64,000 bases of DNA from Daucus carota subsp. sativus (lineage: Eukaryota > Streptophyta > Magnoliopsida > Apiales > Apiaceae). The translations under genes and the position numbers were made by a program. Positions 54,351 through 64,000 of the stretch are shown one piece after another. The notes below the pieces were generated by a model that made no database searches, was not told the DNA's origin, and was given only the letters and a program-made list of their open reading frames with translations. Numbering within the stretch: position 1 is the stretch's first letter; the number at the start of each line of letters is the position of its first letter. The stretch is from the NCBI RefSeq assembly GCF_001625215.2, contig NC_030384.2, positions 38,474,390-38,538,389 of the forward strand. The letters run 5' to 3'.

Positions 54351-57300
54351 CTAGGATAAAATCGACATATATAATGTTGACCATATCGTAAGTGCAAAAG
54401 CTGCAACTAAGTAAGTCCATAGGAAGATGATCGAACACTCTGCTTGCCCCACATCAAATAATTGAGTCATTGTACCTGTATCAGCATTTTATTTTAATTT
54501 GCAACATGAGTTCATATTGAAGTATGTTCATACTGCTGAAAGTTTGGTGTCTGTGTGTTTGTACATATCAATTATTGTGTGTTTTGGAAAATACCACACT
54601 CAAATATTGAGCAAAATTTCTTGAGATTCTATTTGTACTATTCGGTTGTGTTCACCCGGAAGGAACTAAATATTGAAGACCAACATACCAAAATTTATGA
54701 GGAAACTTGGGATTTAAGAGAAGATGCGCGAAAGCATATGAGAGGGACGGAGGGACAAAGTTTTCTATGATAAGATTTGATGAAAACAGCAGATGAAAAG
54801 AAATAAATGCTTATCTTGGAATCAGCCTGACTGGGCCTTATGTGTTTAGCTCAAGTGCATGAATTTGAAAGGAATTTTTTTTTTAACTTGTACTATTTTA
54901 TGGATAAAAGTTTATAATTTTTATCACTTTCTCCATTCCTTTCCTCATTTATTTTCCTTGCAAAACTTCATCATAAGAAAAAATGCACTCCCCCGTTTTT
55001 GTACACTCCTCCCTCATACATCTTTTATTGTCCCTTAAATGTTGCCCACAATTTTTCAATCCTTTCTCTCCGACCAAACGGAGCATTAGTATAATGTTAA
55101 GGAAAGGAAGGGAGGAATGAATGAATATTTGTTCACAATTTAGTTCAAATTTCACTCTATTTTACCACCATTTTCTTGTTCTTAACTTTTAAGTGCAGAA
55201 AACCTTAATCACAAGTCAGAGTGAAAGACCAAAAGTCTATGTCATAAACTATCAGAACTTCCTTACCAATATTCATAGCAGGTGGTAGACAAAACTGAAG
55301 CAAAAGCACAAACTGGAACAATGGATCTGATGGAAGCCAACCGAAGCTGCTGGCAGCTTTAACCACCCCAATTCCAATCACAGGAAGTATCACGTATCGG
55401 ACACAAAGTATTGCCACGATGATCATAGGTCTTATATTTGCATCTCGTAAGCCTGACACATCATACATACATATATGTTAGGGTAAACATAGTTCCTCAA
55501 ATGTATAGAGCTCTTGGACTACCCTTTTATTGATTGACAAAGCACAAAAATCTGATTGTAAAGATAGATCTGTCCAAATATGCATAGATGAGTTATTATT
55601 TTTGTTTTGTTTTATGATGTGTAAAGTTACTAATACCTTGGGCGAGGTTTCCTCCAAGTATAAGGGTGATACAAGGTATGGTTGCAGTCCTGCATAATGA
55701 GTTACACTTATGCGATGAATTGGACCAAAATGAGTTGTCAAAATACCGAATTTTAGTTTCTGATGTGTGATTACAATTAAAGATGAATGATACATACCCA
55801 AGTACCCGCACAGTGTCTTGGATCACTCTAAGTGGAGCTTCGTCACCTATCACAAGGTATTTTAGCCATGGAATTGTTCCGAAGAGGAAACCAAGAATCT
55901 GAAAACAGCAAAGACGTGTACAAGAAATTATCAATATCATTCATCTATATACAATCTATAGAAACGCCTCTTGATGTCATTTATCTGAGATATTTTACTG
56001 GTCCAACAACATCCATTCCATTTTTCATAATTTACTAATTCAACCAACAGTAAAACACAGAAGTCTGTCCTTGGACATGTTTGGTTTGTGCTGAATTTCT
56101 TGAGGAATTTCATATTTTTGTAGATAACAATCATAGATGACTCACTGTGCCAATGGTCGGAGGTGCCATCATTTCCTCTACGATCTGGTAGATAAATCCG
56201 GTAAATTTATTACAGAGTGATTCTTGCTTCTTGTTTTGAGTGCCGTCTGATCGAGGGGACATAATCTAAAAAGAAAGAATGTAATGTAAAATGCATGTGT
56301 AGTTAACAATATGTTTTAAATATGCATAATGTAGTAGACTTACAGCTGACTCCTGAACTTGCCCATTTAATAGTTTAGACTTCTCATTTGCTTCTAAATC
56401 TTTATTGGGTGATTTTGCGTCCTCTTCATATGCCTTCAAAGCATTGAGTCTTATAGATGAACTTCGTATCAATTGGTAAGTATAAGTCCATATAAAGAAA
56501 CCGCCAAGCTGCAAATGAGAAATGGTCACTTGTGTTTTTCAAGCTTCATATGAAGCAAGTAAGCTAGATCATATATACATTACTAAAAAGAATTCACTTA
56601 AATCATGTACTGATTGACAGCTTCACAAAAAGATTAACCGTTCATAAATATTACTGAAAAGGTTGAGGAACTGAACACGAGTATATATACAATTTGACAG
56701 AGCAGAACTTACAGCCATGGAGAAAGAAGAATAAGAGAGTCCTTTTGACGAGCAGACCTTATGATCGCCAAAGGGGTTGCCTTCCTCAGTGCAAATTGCA
56801 GGAACAATAATTATGACAAGGTTTCCCAAGTTTCCTATAAAACACATGTACAAAACATAACAAGGGAAAACAAATGTTGCATAAAGATGTACTCTGATTT
56901 AGGCAAGTACACGAAAGGATGAGAGGCTACTGCAATACCTGTAGAACACATGGCAATAACGAGACCCTCCAAATGTGGTTCTGGCTTAAGTAGTCTTACT
57001 GCAATCCATCCCAGAACTCCTCCAATTAAAAAAGTTAACCCAATGTTAACCGGCATATACCACCTTAGATAGAAGAACAGGAAAGTAGACACATATATTA
57101 GAATGAATAGTCCAAAACAAATTATACTAAGATCCATGCAAAATTTAAAGACTACATTAAAATCTTCAATTTTAAGTCAGGAGATCAAGCATATGGCTGC
57201 TACATATTATGTTTTGCCTGCCTACATACGCATATTGCATTTACCATGAGATAATGTCTTGAAGGGTTACACCCTCGTCTAGACTGGTAAACACAAGCGA

Positions 57301-57626
57301 GGGTGTGAACACCACAAACACGATCTGAAATTCCACATACAAGAAATGATTAAAGAGAGGAAAGATAATGAGATTAATAAGAAGATATAAAACAAATCCA
57401 ACTTGACAGACAGTGAATAAAGGGTTCACATTAGTCCCTGTTTTCTTCATGCATGCAAGGGATAAAGTGTGATGGGCACAGAAATTGCTACCTTGTTGAG
57501 GGTCTTACGAGTATCAGCAGGAAGGAGATTGAGATACTCAGTAGCCATCAAAGCTCCCAGAATGCTTATTATGAGCACCTGCATTATCGGCATTGATGCC
57601 ACTTCCAACAGCGTCAAAAATCCCAT
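54351..57626 (-). CDS. PILS: PIN-LIKES (PILS) auxin carrier family protein
   Basis: Ten exons on minus, 57626-57492, 57324-57245, 57063-56939, 56834-56713, 56508-56344, 56265-56146, 55898-55798, 55689-55637, 55452-55267 and 54475-54351, give 403 residues with consistent phases. It starts MGFLTLLEVASMPIMQVLII; conserved segments are VFTPSLVFTSLDEGVTLQDI, WWYMPVNIGLTFLIGGVLGW, GNLGNLVIIIVPAICTEEGN, GTATIPCITLILGGNLAQGL, a late LLLQFCLPPAMNIG and the end GTMTQLFDVGQAECSIIFLW. Two bundles of membrane helices flank a hydrophilic loop (about 180-250, with KSPNKDLEANEKSKLLN). PILS proteins sit in the ER membrane and control intracellular auxin stores. The last exon is 0.8 kb from the ninth. Confidence 0.93.
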
Positions 57627-58227
57627 CTTTATTTGAGCGATTCAATCTTCTTGCAATAAAGAAGAAGTGATCTTGCAGTTCTGTCAACAGTTTAGTCTCT
57701 CTACAGAGCTCTTCTTTAGACTTTTACACGCGTACATGTAGCTTCAAGCTATATTTATGGATACGCAAGCCTAGTGGAGAAGGAATGTCCTGAGAAGCAG
57801 CGAAGTAGAAGTGTGATCAGACTTCTCATTCTCAATACAAAAACGACAAATAAAGAGATATGTTGAAATATATAACATTAAAAAAACATATAGAACCAAG
57901 ACAATAACATTGGAACTTTATGAGTTCCTTGTTTGAATAGGATGACCATGCCAGACTTGAACTCCTGAGCAGTAACCCATATGAGTTCGGAACAACTGTC
58001 TTGCCTAATCAAATTTGAATGGCCAGATAATTTAGGTTTTACCTCTACGAAGGCTGCGAAATGATATCTGGGGAAGGTCTCCGATCTCCAAATTATCCAC
58101 GTTTTCTTATTCTTTTTCACACAAACTTTGTTTCATGTGGAACTAGTTACATGGACAAAACCAAATCTTCGAGGTAATAATTTACATTTTGGAGTCTGAT
58201 AACATGTTAAATGAGCGGTTCTCGTAA

Positions 58228-58410
58228 AAGAAGATTTAACCGGATCCTATATTAACGATCTAGGATCTTTCAATGACAAGGAGACACTTTAACAATTCAA
58301 AAATTAAAATTTTTAAGGCAGTACAAAGATGTTTTAACCGGATCATATATTAACGATCTACTATCTTTCAATAACAAAAAGATAATTTAACCGGATCATA
58401 TATTAACGAT
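58228..58410. repeat. Three-copy local direct repeat
   Basis: TTTAACCGGATC(C/A)TATATTAACGATCTA.(G/T)ATCTTTCAA occurs at about 58237, 58332 and 58387. The second and third copies are nearly identical and 55 bp apart, the first is more diverged. Possibly transposon debris. Confidence 0.7.
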
Positions 58411-59531
58411 CTACTATCTTTCAATAACAAAAAGACACTTTAACAATCTATAAACAAAAATTTGCACCCAATAACTAGAACAGTTCATGTACTGTTTGCA
58501 TTGTCAAAGAAAGTTGTTTTTTGGTTTAATTTATCTTATCTTCTAAATAAACAAGGCAACCTCTTAAATACTTAACTCATAAAAAATATATATTTCTTCA
58601 AAATAAGTCCTTATTCCGAGAAAATAAGTAAATCCGCTGAATATGTGCCCGTTGAAAAGTAAAAAGCTAGCCCATTCCCATGTTTCGACTGTTCTCAACA
58701 GATTTCTCGTCCCGTTCAGCTCTGGATTATAATAGGATATATGCCCTACCAATTTGTTGTAATAATTGACACAAAATGCCCCACATAACCAAGTCAGTAC
58801 TAGTATTTCGTTTGAAATATAGGTTTTAGACTCGTAGTTAGTAGTCGTAGGTAGGAAATTAAACTCTCCCACTGGAAGTAGAGGACGATTAAAAACATAT
58901 TAAATTTTACATGAGATAAATAAGCTCAATTCTACCTCTAAAGAAATCCAGAATCATGGCGGCTTCAGAACTAGGCATAAAATTATACAACAAGCCTTTT
59001 AATTAATATACAAAATTACAGAAAAGTAAGAGTAAAATATCAGTTAACATGCTAACAGAGTAACAGGGACGGAACCGAGATGACTAATCAAAGCTGAATC
59101 CCAACTCAATCAGAAAATTAATTTCCTTTTTAGCAATATTTAGTTCTTACATCGGTATATATCTTTAAAACAAAATTATCTTAAATTTTAGTCCGGATTT
59201 ATTTCGATTCAGGTTCTCCGGACAAAAATTCATCTCAATACCCCCTCATGACAAGGTCTCCAGTTCGGACATAGTTAGAATCTCCGCTCTCTTCTTTCCG
59301 TTCTTAAAAATCTAATATAATAAAATACTTCGATGTACACAATCAACTTTTTATAGAAGGAAAAAAATCACGTGTGTGTACAAAAAGGGACAGTGTTCCA
59401 TGCAGTGACACACAGAAAAGTAAATCCTCAAAGTATGTACAAAAATACCGAAACGAGAATTTTCATTTCTAGCAAATAAAGCCATTTTCTTTTCCGTGCA
59501 GATTAAAAATATTAATAAAACAGAAAAATAC

Positions 59532-59703
59532 CTTGGGAAGGGTGGCAGAATCAAGGTTGATCAGAGATGATGAGAAGACATGAAGAAGAGAAAGAGGAAG
59601 AGAAAAGATGAGGAATAAGCGGGAGAAAAGACACACCCGTCTGCACCTCAGCAAATTATGGGGACTTGTATGTCTTGCTCAAACTAGCTCACACCTATTT
59701 ATA
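59532..59703 (-). promoter_or_regulatory. Possible TATA box and non-coding first exon upstream of PILS
   Basis: On the minus strand TATAAATA (59703-59696) is followed some 30 bases later by a stretch that ends in a good donor, CCCAAG|GTATTT, at 59532. It could be a leader exon spliced to an acceptor near 57640 (TTATTGCAAG) just before the PILS start codon. The same stretch has a 61-codon frame with a signal-peptide-like start (see rejected list). A second TATA-like AT run at about 57751-57759 gives PILS a nearer alternative promoter. Confidence 0.3.
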
Positions 59704-59984
59704 CCTGTGTGTGGACACACATGTTGTAATAAAAAATCAATATTTTTGATATTTAGGAATATTTGCATGTTTGTAAACTAGTAAATGCCAGAATATATAT
59801 TGTCTTGTGAAATATTCAGATTAGAGGGAAAATCAGATCTAATAATTAGTGGGAGTTGGTGAAAATGTTTCCTGGATCTGGCATTTGAGAATATATGAAA
59901 GAAAGTAATTATATGCTTATTATATATAATAAGCGTAAGGGTGAGGAGTCCCTGTCCGGTTTTTCAATTTTAAACTGAAAAATA

Positions 59985-60270
59985 TTTGTTTGTGTAATAG
60001 TCAGAAGTGGCTTAAGTTAGAAACTGACTTTAAGCCAGAAGTTAGTTTGAGGTATCTTGTTCACTGAATTAATGTCTTAAAATTTTTTTTTTGATAAAAA
60101 TTACTTATAAGACATAAATTATCTATAAATCATTTTTATTTTTATTATTATATTTTTAGTAAGTCATAAGTCATTAATAAGTCAAAATTACTCAAACAGA
60201 TATTTTAAAATTCCAGCTTATTATAAAAATCATGTTAAGTCAAAAGTGATAAGCCAAGCCAAATGGGTTC
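59985..60270. mobile_element. Degraded MITE of the AAGTGCTT / AAGCCAAA family
   Basis: Contains TCAGAAGTGGCTTAAGTTAG, TAAGCCAGAAGTTAG near the left and ATAAGCCAAGCCAAATGGG at the right; the right half (AAGTCATAAGTCATTAATAAG, ACTCAAACAGATATTTTAAA) matches the debris at 22120-22290. Confidence 0.4.
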
Positions 60271-61027
60271 TAGATCGTCTTCAAATAAATAACTCTATAG
60301 CTTTGTAACAATATAAATAATATTATTATTTATACTTAAATTAATTTAGTATATATATAAAATCTCAAAGTATAAAATAGCATTTTCGGTTTTTCTTTAT
60401 AGATCTTCAAATTACTTTAAAGAGATATGAATTGACTTAAAAAAAATTCTAATCCAAAATATAAACGAGTAATATAACCCATTCATTTAATAACATAGCA
60501 TATTAAATATTATATATATTACACAAATCAATATAATTTTATTATTTTAGCCCGAAATTATATTATGGACCCTCCGACCTAAAGGAACGCAAATTATTTT
60601 AAAAATTAAAATCCATAGATTATTTAACAATAATAATATTAATTAATCACCACCTTAGAGATAGATATAATTAAATTTACAAAATAGATATCATAATTAT
60701 AATTTATAAATATACATAAAATATTTAAATTAATATTTTATATTGTTTACACTATCCGGTCACAACCGAGTTCGATAGAAAATAATATTCCAACCATCTC
60801 ATATAATATGTGTTGTTTTGACTTGTATGGTCAAATTGACTAAAATTTGATCGATAATTAAAAAGAAATTATTAATTATTTCAAAAAATGAAAGATACAT
60901 TTTAAAGTACATTAGGTTTATTTTCTGATGATATAAATTTTAAAATTTTATGAATTATATATTTTATGTAATGTGCAGTCAAAATTTGATCAATTTGACT
61001 ATAAAATAGTCAAAACAAGACACTTAT

Positions 61028-61938
61028 AAGCTGTGTGGGTAAAATTAAAAAAGGTGTTTCTTGTTTAAATTAAAAAAATTTGACTAAGTAAAGTGATTAA
61101 ACTGTGTGAGAAAGAAGTAGAAGTTCTGAATTTTTTAAGTGCTTCTGGATTTTTAGGGGTGAGCATTCGGTTAACCGATACCGAAACCGAATTTCTTTTC
61201 GATTAACCGAAACCGAAATAGGCAAAAGTTAGCTACCGAAAACCGAACTGAAATTTTTTTGGTTTGTAATTGAAACCGAAATTATTATTTCGGTTAATAC
61301 CGAAAATCGGAAAAAAAAACCCGAAATTCAAATCATCTACCTGTTATATGTAGTGCAGCTGATATCTGATATGAATAATATAAATTCAAGTTACATATGG
61401 ACTTACAAGACTACTTCACTTGTCCAGAACTAAACAAATACTGAGCGATGTCTTATGCAGTTACAATGAACACACGGACATCAGCCAGAGGAGAGGAGTG
61501 CTGTAAGTTTCCGATGCATTGTTATTGAAGACTGAGTTGCTAATGAAGTTACTGGAGCTACTGCTACTGGATAAACGCTTAATTATATAATACAAATACA
61601 GATAGTAACTATAAAAGCTGCCTCTAAATAATTGATATGTATATATATTAATACTAATAATATATCGTTAAATAATAAATATTGAAAATTCGGTTAACCG
61701 TTCGGTTTTTCGGTTAACCGCGGTTAAAAACCGAATTTCAAAATTTTCGCTACCGACAACCGGACCGAAATATATAATTTGGTTAACCGAACTGAAAAAA
61801 ATTCGGTTATTCGGTACGATTTTCGTTTAACTGAACCGAATGCTCACCCCTATGAATTTTTACACAAACGAATGAATAAAAGCAGAAGTCGGTTTTTTAT
61901 TGAAAGAAGCCATAAACACTGCTGACCAAACAGGCACA
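61028..61938. mobile_element. MITE of the 17344 family, split by a nested element
   Basis: Left part AGCTGTGTGGGTAAAATTAA to about 61154, and right part 61853-61938 ending CTGACCAAACAGGCAC; across the gap the family box 'GTGCTTCTGGA…TTTTTACACAAAC' is continuous. The family members at 17344 and 27794 are uninterrupted there. Confidence 0.6.
61155..61852. mobile_element. hAT-like MITE with CGGTTAACCG boxes, nested
   Basis: Ends AGGGGTGAGCATTCGGTT and its inverse AACCGAATGCTCACCCCT-type sequence, with many ACCGAAA/CGGTTAAC boxes for 150 bp at each end. Flanks TGGATTTT and TGAATTTT form an 8-bp duplication with one mismatch. It is inserted within the MITE at 61028-61938. Middle part has no frame. 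Confidence 0.75.
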
Positions 61939-62785
61939 TAATAATATAAGATGAAAACAATCTATTAACTCTGAGGAAGAGAGTAATGGCAAACTATGCT
62001 TTGAAGTAACCTCCCGTTGCACATAAACAGAAGCTCCGCTGAATAATAACAGAATGATGTAATATCCACCGAATTATAGCATTGATACATAGAACCTTTC
62101 ATCTTTAATTTAGCGTATCATCAGCAGAAACAGAATGATGCCATGTAAATAAACAAGCATTCATTTAGGCAAGCTGCCACTCCCACATCGTTCCGCCAGT
62201 AAACTCCAAACTAGCTAGATCCCCTTGTATAATACTCACAAAATACTACTAGTGCTACTAACACTTCTTTGACTGTGTCGCATTCAACGACAAATTCCTC
62301 TTTATTTTTTGACCATCATTTTTTTATGCTGTCATCCTCGTCGATTTTAGATTAACGCACACTGCGCTTTCTATTTGGTTTCCTGTGTTTACGTATTATC
62401 GATGTTGATAAAACAATTAAATTTTTCTCAATTATTTGTCGTTCAAAATTTTGTTCCACTTAATCTCCCTTTCCGGAAAACGATGGAGATACCAATTTAT
62501 CGACTTATAGACTTTACCGAAAATGTTGTTTGTTTGAGACTCGTGTTGCCGGTTGAGTATATACTTACTTGAGACAACCTTATTAGTATTGATTCTTTAA
62601 TAAGCCGGCAATGAATCCCACAGGTAGTTTAAAAATGCTTGAGGCTGTGTTGAAGCTCTTACTTGACCAGTTCAAGCTACCTTGTGCTTACGCGTTGTTT
62701 CATCAAAAGCGCTGCATTCTGCTATAACTTGATCACTCTGAAGAGGGAGTTCTATACACAAGCTAGAGTTGTTTCGTAACATGCA

Positions 62786-63876
62786 ATGGCGGTCGGTGGT
62801 TCAGGAGAAAGATCATTGAAGGAGACCCCTACCTGGGCTGTGGCACTTGTTTGCGCCGTGTTTATTGTCATTTCTATTCTTATCGAGCATGGCATTCATT
62901 CCCTTGCCAAGGTTATTTTTACTTGCATTCATAATTTCCGCTGATTGGTAATATAAATCACCTGTTTTTCTAGTGTGTGCTGATGGACGTACTATAACAA
63001 TTACTGGTTTCAATCTCGTTATGCATGGAAATCTTCATCAATAATATTGTGTGCCTGCGAGCATACCCTAGAAAGAGCAGTAGATCATAAGTATAGGATC
63101 AATCCCACATATTTGCTCAAGGACTTCTCTGATTTTGTATGTTTAAACTAATTTTTTTCTGTTACAGTGGTTTCAAAAGCGGCAAAAGAAGGCCTTGACA
63201 GAGGCTCTGGAGAAAATCAAAGCAGGTAGCCACTGATTTTTCCTTGCACTTCCTTTAACAATTTTTTTCCTTATCATAGTGCACATACTCGTATAAAATA
63301 TATTTCATAAATTTTTTTCATTTTATTTAAAAAGGTTTATCATATAATCGAAATAAATTAATCAAGTAGTCTGTTACTCTGTTACTATATGTTTGACAAA
63401 GATGGATCAATATGTTAATTTCAGACAAATGTACTAATTTCACCTACTCTTCCACTTATATACTAGAGGAAAAGAACAGACGAGTGAAGTCAGCTTCATA
63501 TGTACTGCTAATTTTTTATTTGTGTTGATTAATTATATTTATCATTGCGAATCTACAAAGCGGTCAAATATAATAATTAACCGATTTGATATGCAAAAAC
63601 ATTGCAGAGCTGATGCTACTAGGCTTCATATCGCTACTCATCACGGTGGGGACAAATGTAATAGCCAAGATATGTATTCCAAAAAGTGCGGGAAGTATTA
63701 TGCTTCCATGCAAGAAAGAATACACAGATGAAACCAAATACAAAGACAAAGGAAAGGAGGATGATGGTGATGACGATGGCGACAATAGGAGAAAATTGTT
63801 ATGGTATGCCGGAGATGCTGTCGCACGTCGAATGCTCGCACCGGCTGCTGGCGAAGAGGACTACTGTTCTAAATCT
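62786..63876 (+). CDS. MLO: MLO family seven-transmembrane protein (5' part; runs off window)
   Basis: The first three exons, 62786-62911, 63168-63225 and 63608-63876, give 151 residues in frame, and a clean donor (TCT|GTAAGT) leads on past the right edge. The start [20 protein letters not shown] with [20 protein letters not shown] is the MLO signature: extracellular N-terminus, first helix at about 16-37, then [20 protein letters not shown] with the second helix. The first extracellular loop follows with Cys residues (ICIP, LPCKK, DYCSKS), as in the family, and an acidic insert [15 protein letters not shown] proteins are calmodulin-binding plasma-membrane proteins, some giving powdery-mildew susceptibility and others acting in pollen tube or root sensing. 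Position suggests an MLO8-like member; clade cannot be fixed from 151 residues. Confidence 0.93.
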
Positions 63877-64000
63877 GTAAGTCCTAGATTATATGCACAG
63901 ACTTATTTGTAGTTTTAGAACAGGTCTCCGACTGTTTTGAAATTCTGATTCCGGTCAGAGACCTGTCGAGGGTTCAAATTTTGTCAAAAGACGTTGTGGG

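Larger units (their letters stand above)
57627..62785. other. Intergenic region between divergent PILS and MLO genes
   Basis: Contains a possible PILS upstream promoter and leader exon (59532-59703), three near-copies of 'TTTAACCGGATC.TATATTAACGATCTA' at 58228-58410, a worn MITE at about 59985-60270, a worn inverted repeat at about 60790-61030 (GTTTTGACTTGTATGGTCAA against its inverse), and nested MITEs at 61028-61938. No coding gene is supported. Confidence 0.5.

Noticed and set aside
58564-58872. 102-codon frame on minus
   Set aside because: No resemblance to any family, composition like the surrounding AT-rich DNA, no start context or neighbours that support it.
59469-59654. 61-codon frame with signal-peptide-like start as a gene
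   Set aside because: No second exon or known peptide motif was found on the minus strand; kept only as a finding about a possible leader exon.
62375-62572. 65-codon frame just before MLO
   Set aside because: No family resemblance and no splice link to the MLO start at 62786; probably promoter or leader sequence.

Overview
The window is nuclear DNA of a flowering plant. Its genes are split by many short AT-rich introns with GT-AG borders, every protein belongs to a plant family, and the spaces between genes are packed with short inverted-repeat transposons (Stowaway, Tourist-like, hAT-like and Mutator-like). I infer an asterid eudicot, perhaps of the carrot family; that placing is weak and rests on general impression.

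Layout. (1) 874-13302, minus: a tomosyn/Lgl-type WD40 protein in 22 exons; its last exon(s) lie off the left edge. (2) 13303-17593: a transposon-rich gap with an hAT-like element that carries a piece of chloroplast DNA (infA and the end of rps8), and a Mutator-like element that carries a FAR1-type gene fragment. (3) 17594-21776, plus: a strictosidine-synthase-like membrane-anchored protein, 4 exons. (4) 24765-27436, plus: WOX13 homeobox gene, 3 exons. (5) 27437-34341: a gap with several MITEs, a GC-rich hAT-like element and an Au-type SINE. (6) 34342-35400, minus: an uncharacterised Lys/Ala-rich protein. (7) 38601-40801, plus: an LHT-type amino-acid permease, 7 exons. (8) 41634-44851, minus: PIG-H, a subunit of the GPI-anchor GlcNAc transferase, 5 exons. 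(9) 46294-50503, minus: an SR-protein kinase, 4 exons. (10) 51530-53404, minus: a P-class PPR protein, one exon. (11) 54351-57626, minus: a PIN-LIKES auxin carrier, 10 exons. (12) 62786 to the right edge, plus: the first three exons of an MLO gene.

The genes do not form a pathway. Their order matters for another reason: from memory, homologues of the tomosyn, WOX13, PIG-H and SRPK genes sit together in Arabidopsis near At4g35500-At4g35560, and homologues of SRPK, PPR, PILS and MLO sit together near At2g17480-At2g17530. Here both sets are in one run, which suggests that this window keeps an older gene order later shared out between two duplicated segments in Arabidopsis.

All exon joins were worked out by hand from reading frame, splice-site bases and family resemblance; every stated model keeps an open frame. 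I found no wholly new biological system. The most unusual objects are the transposon with chloroplast DNA inside it, the Mutator-like element with a FAR1 fragment, and the nested MITE pair at 61 kb.
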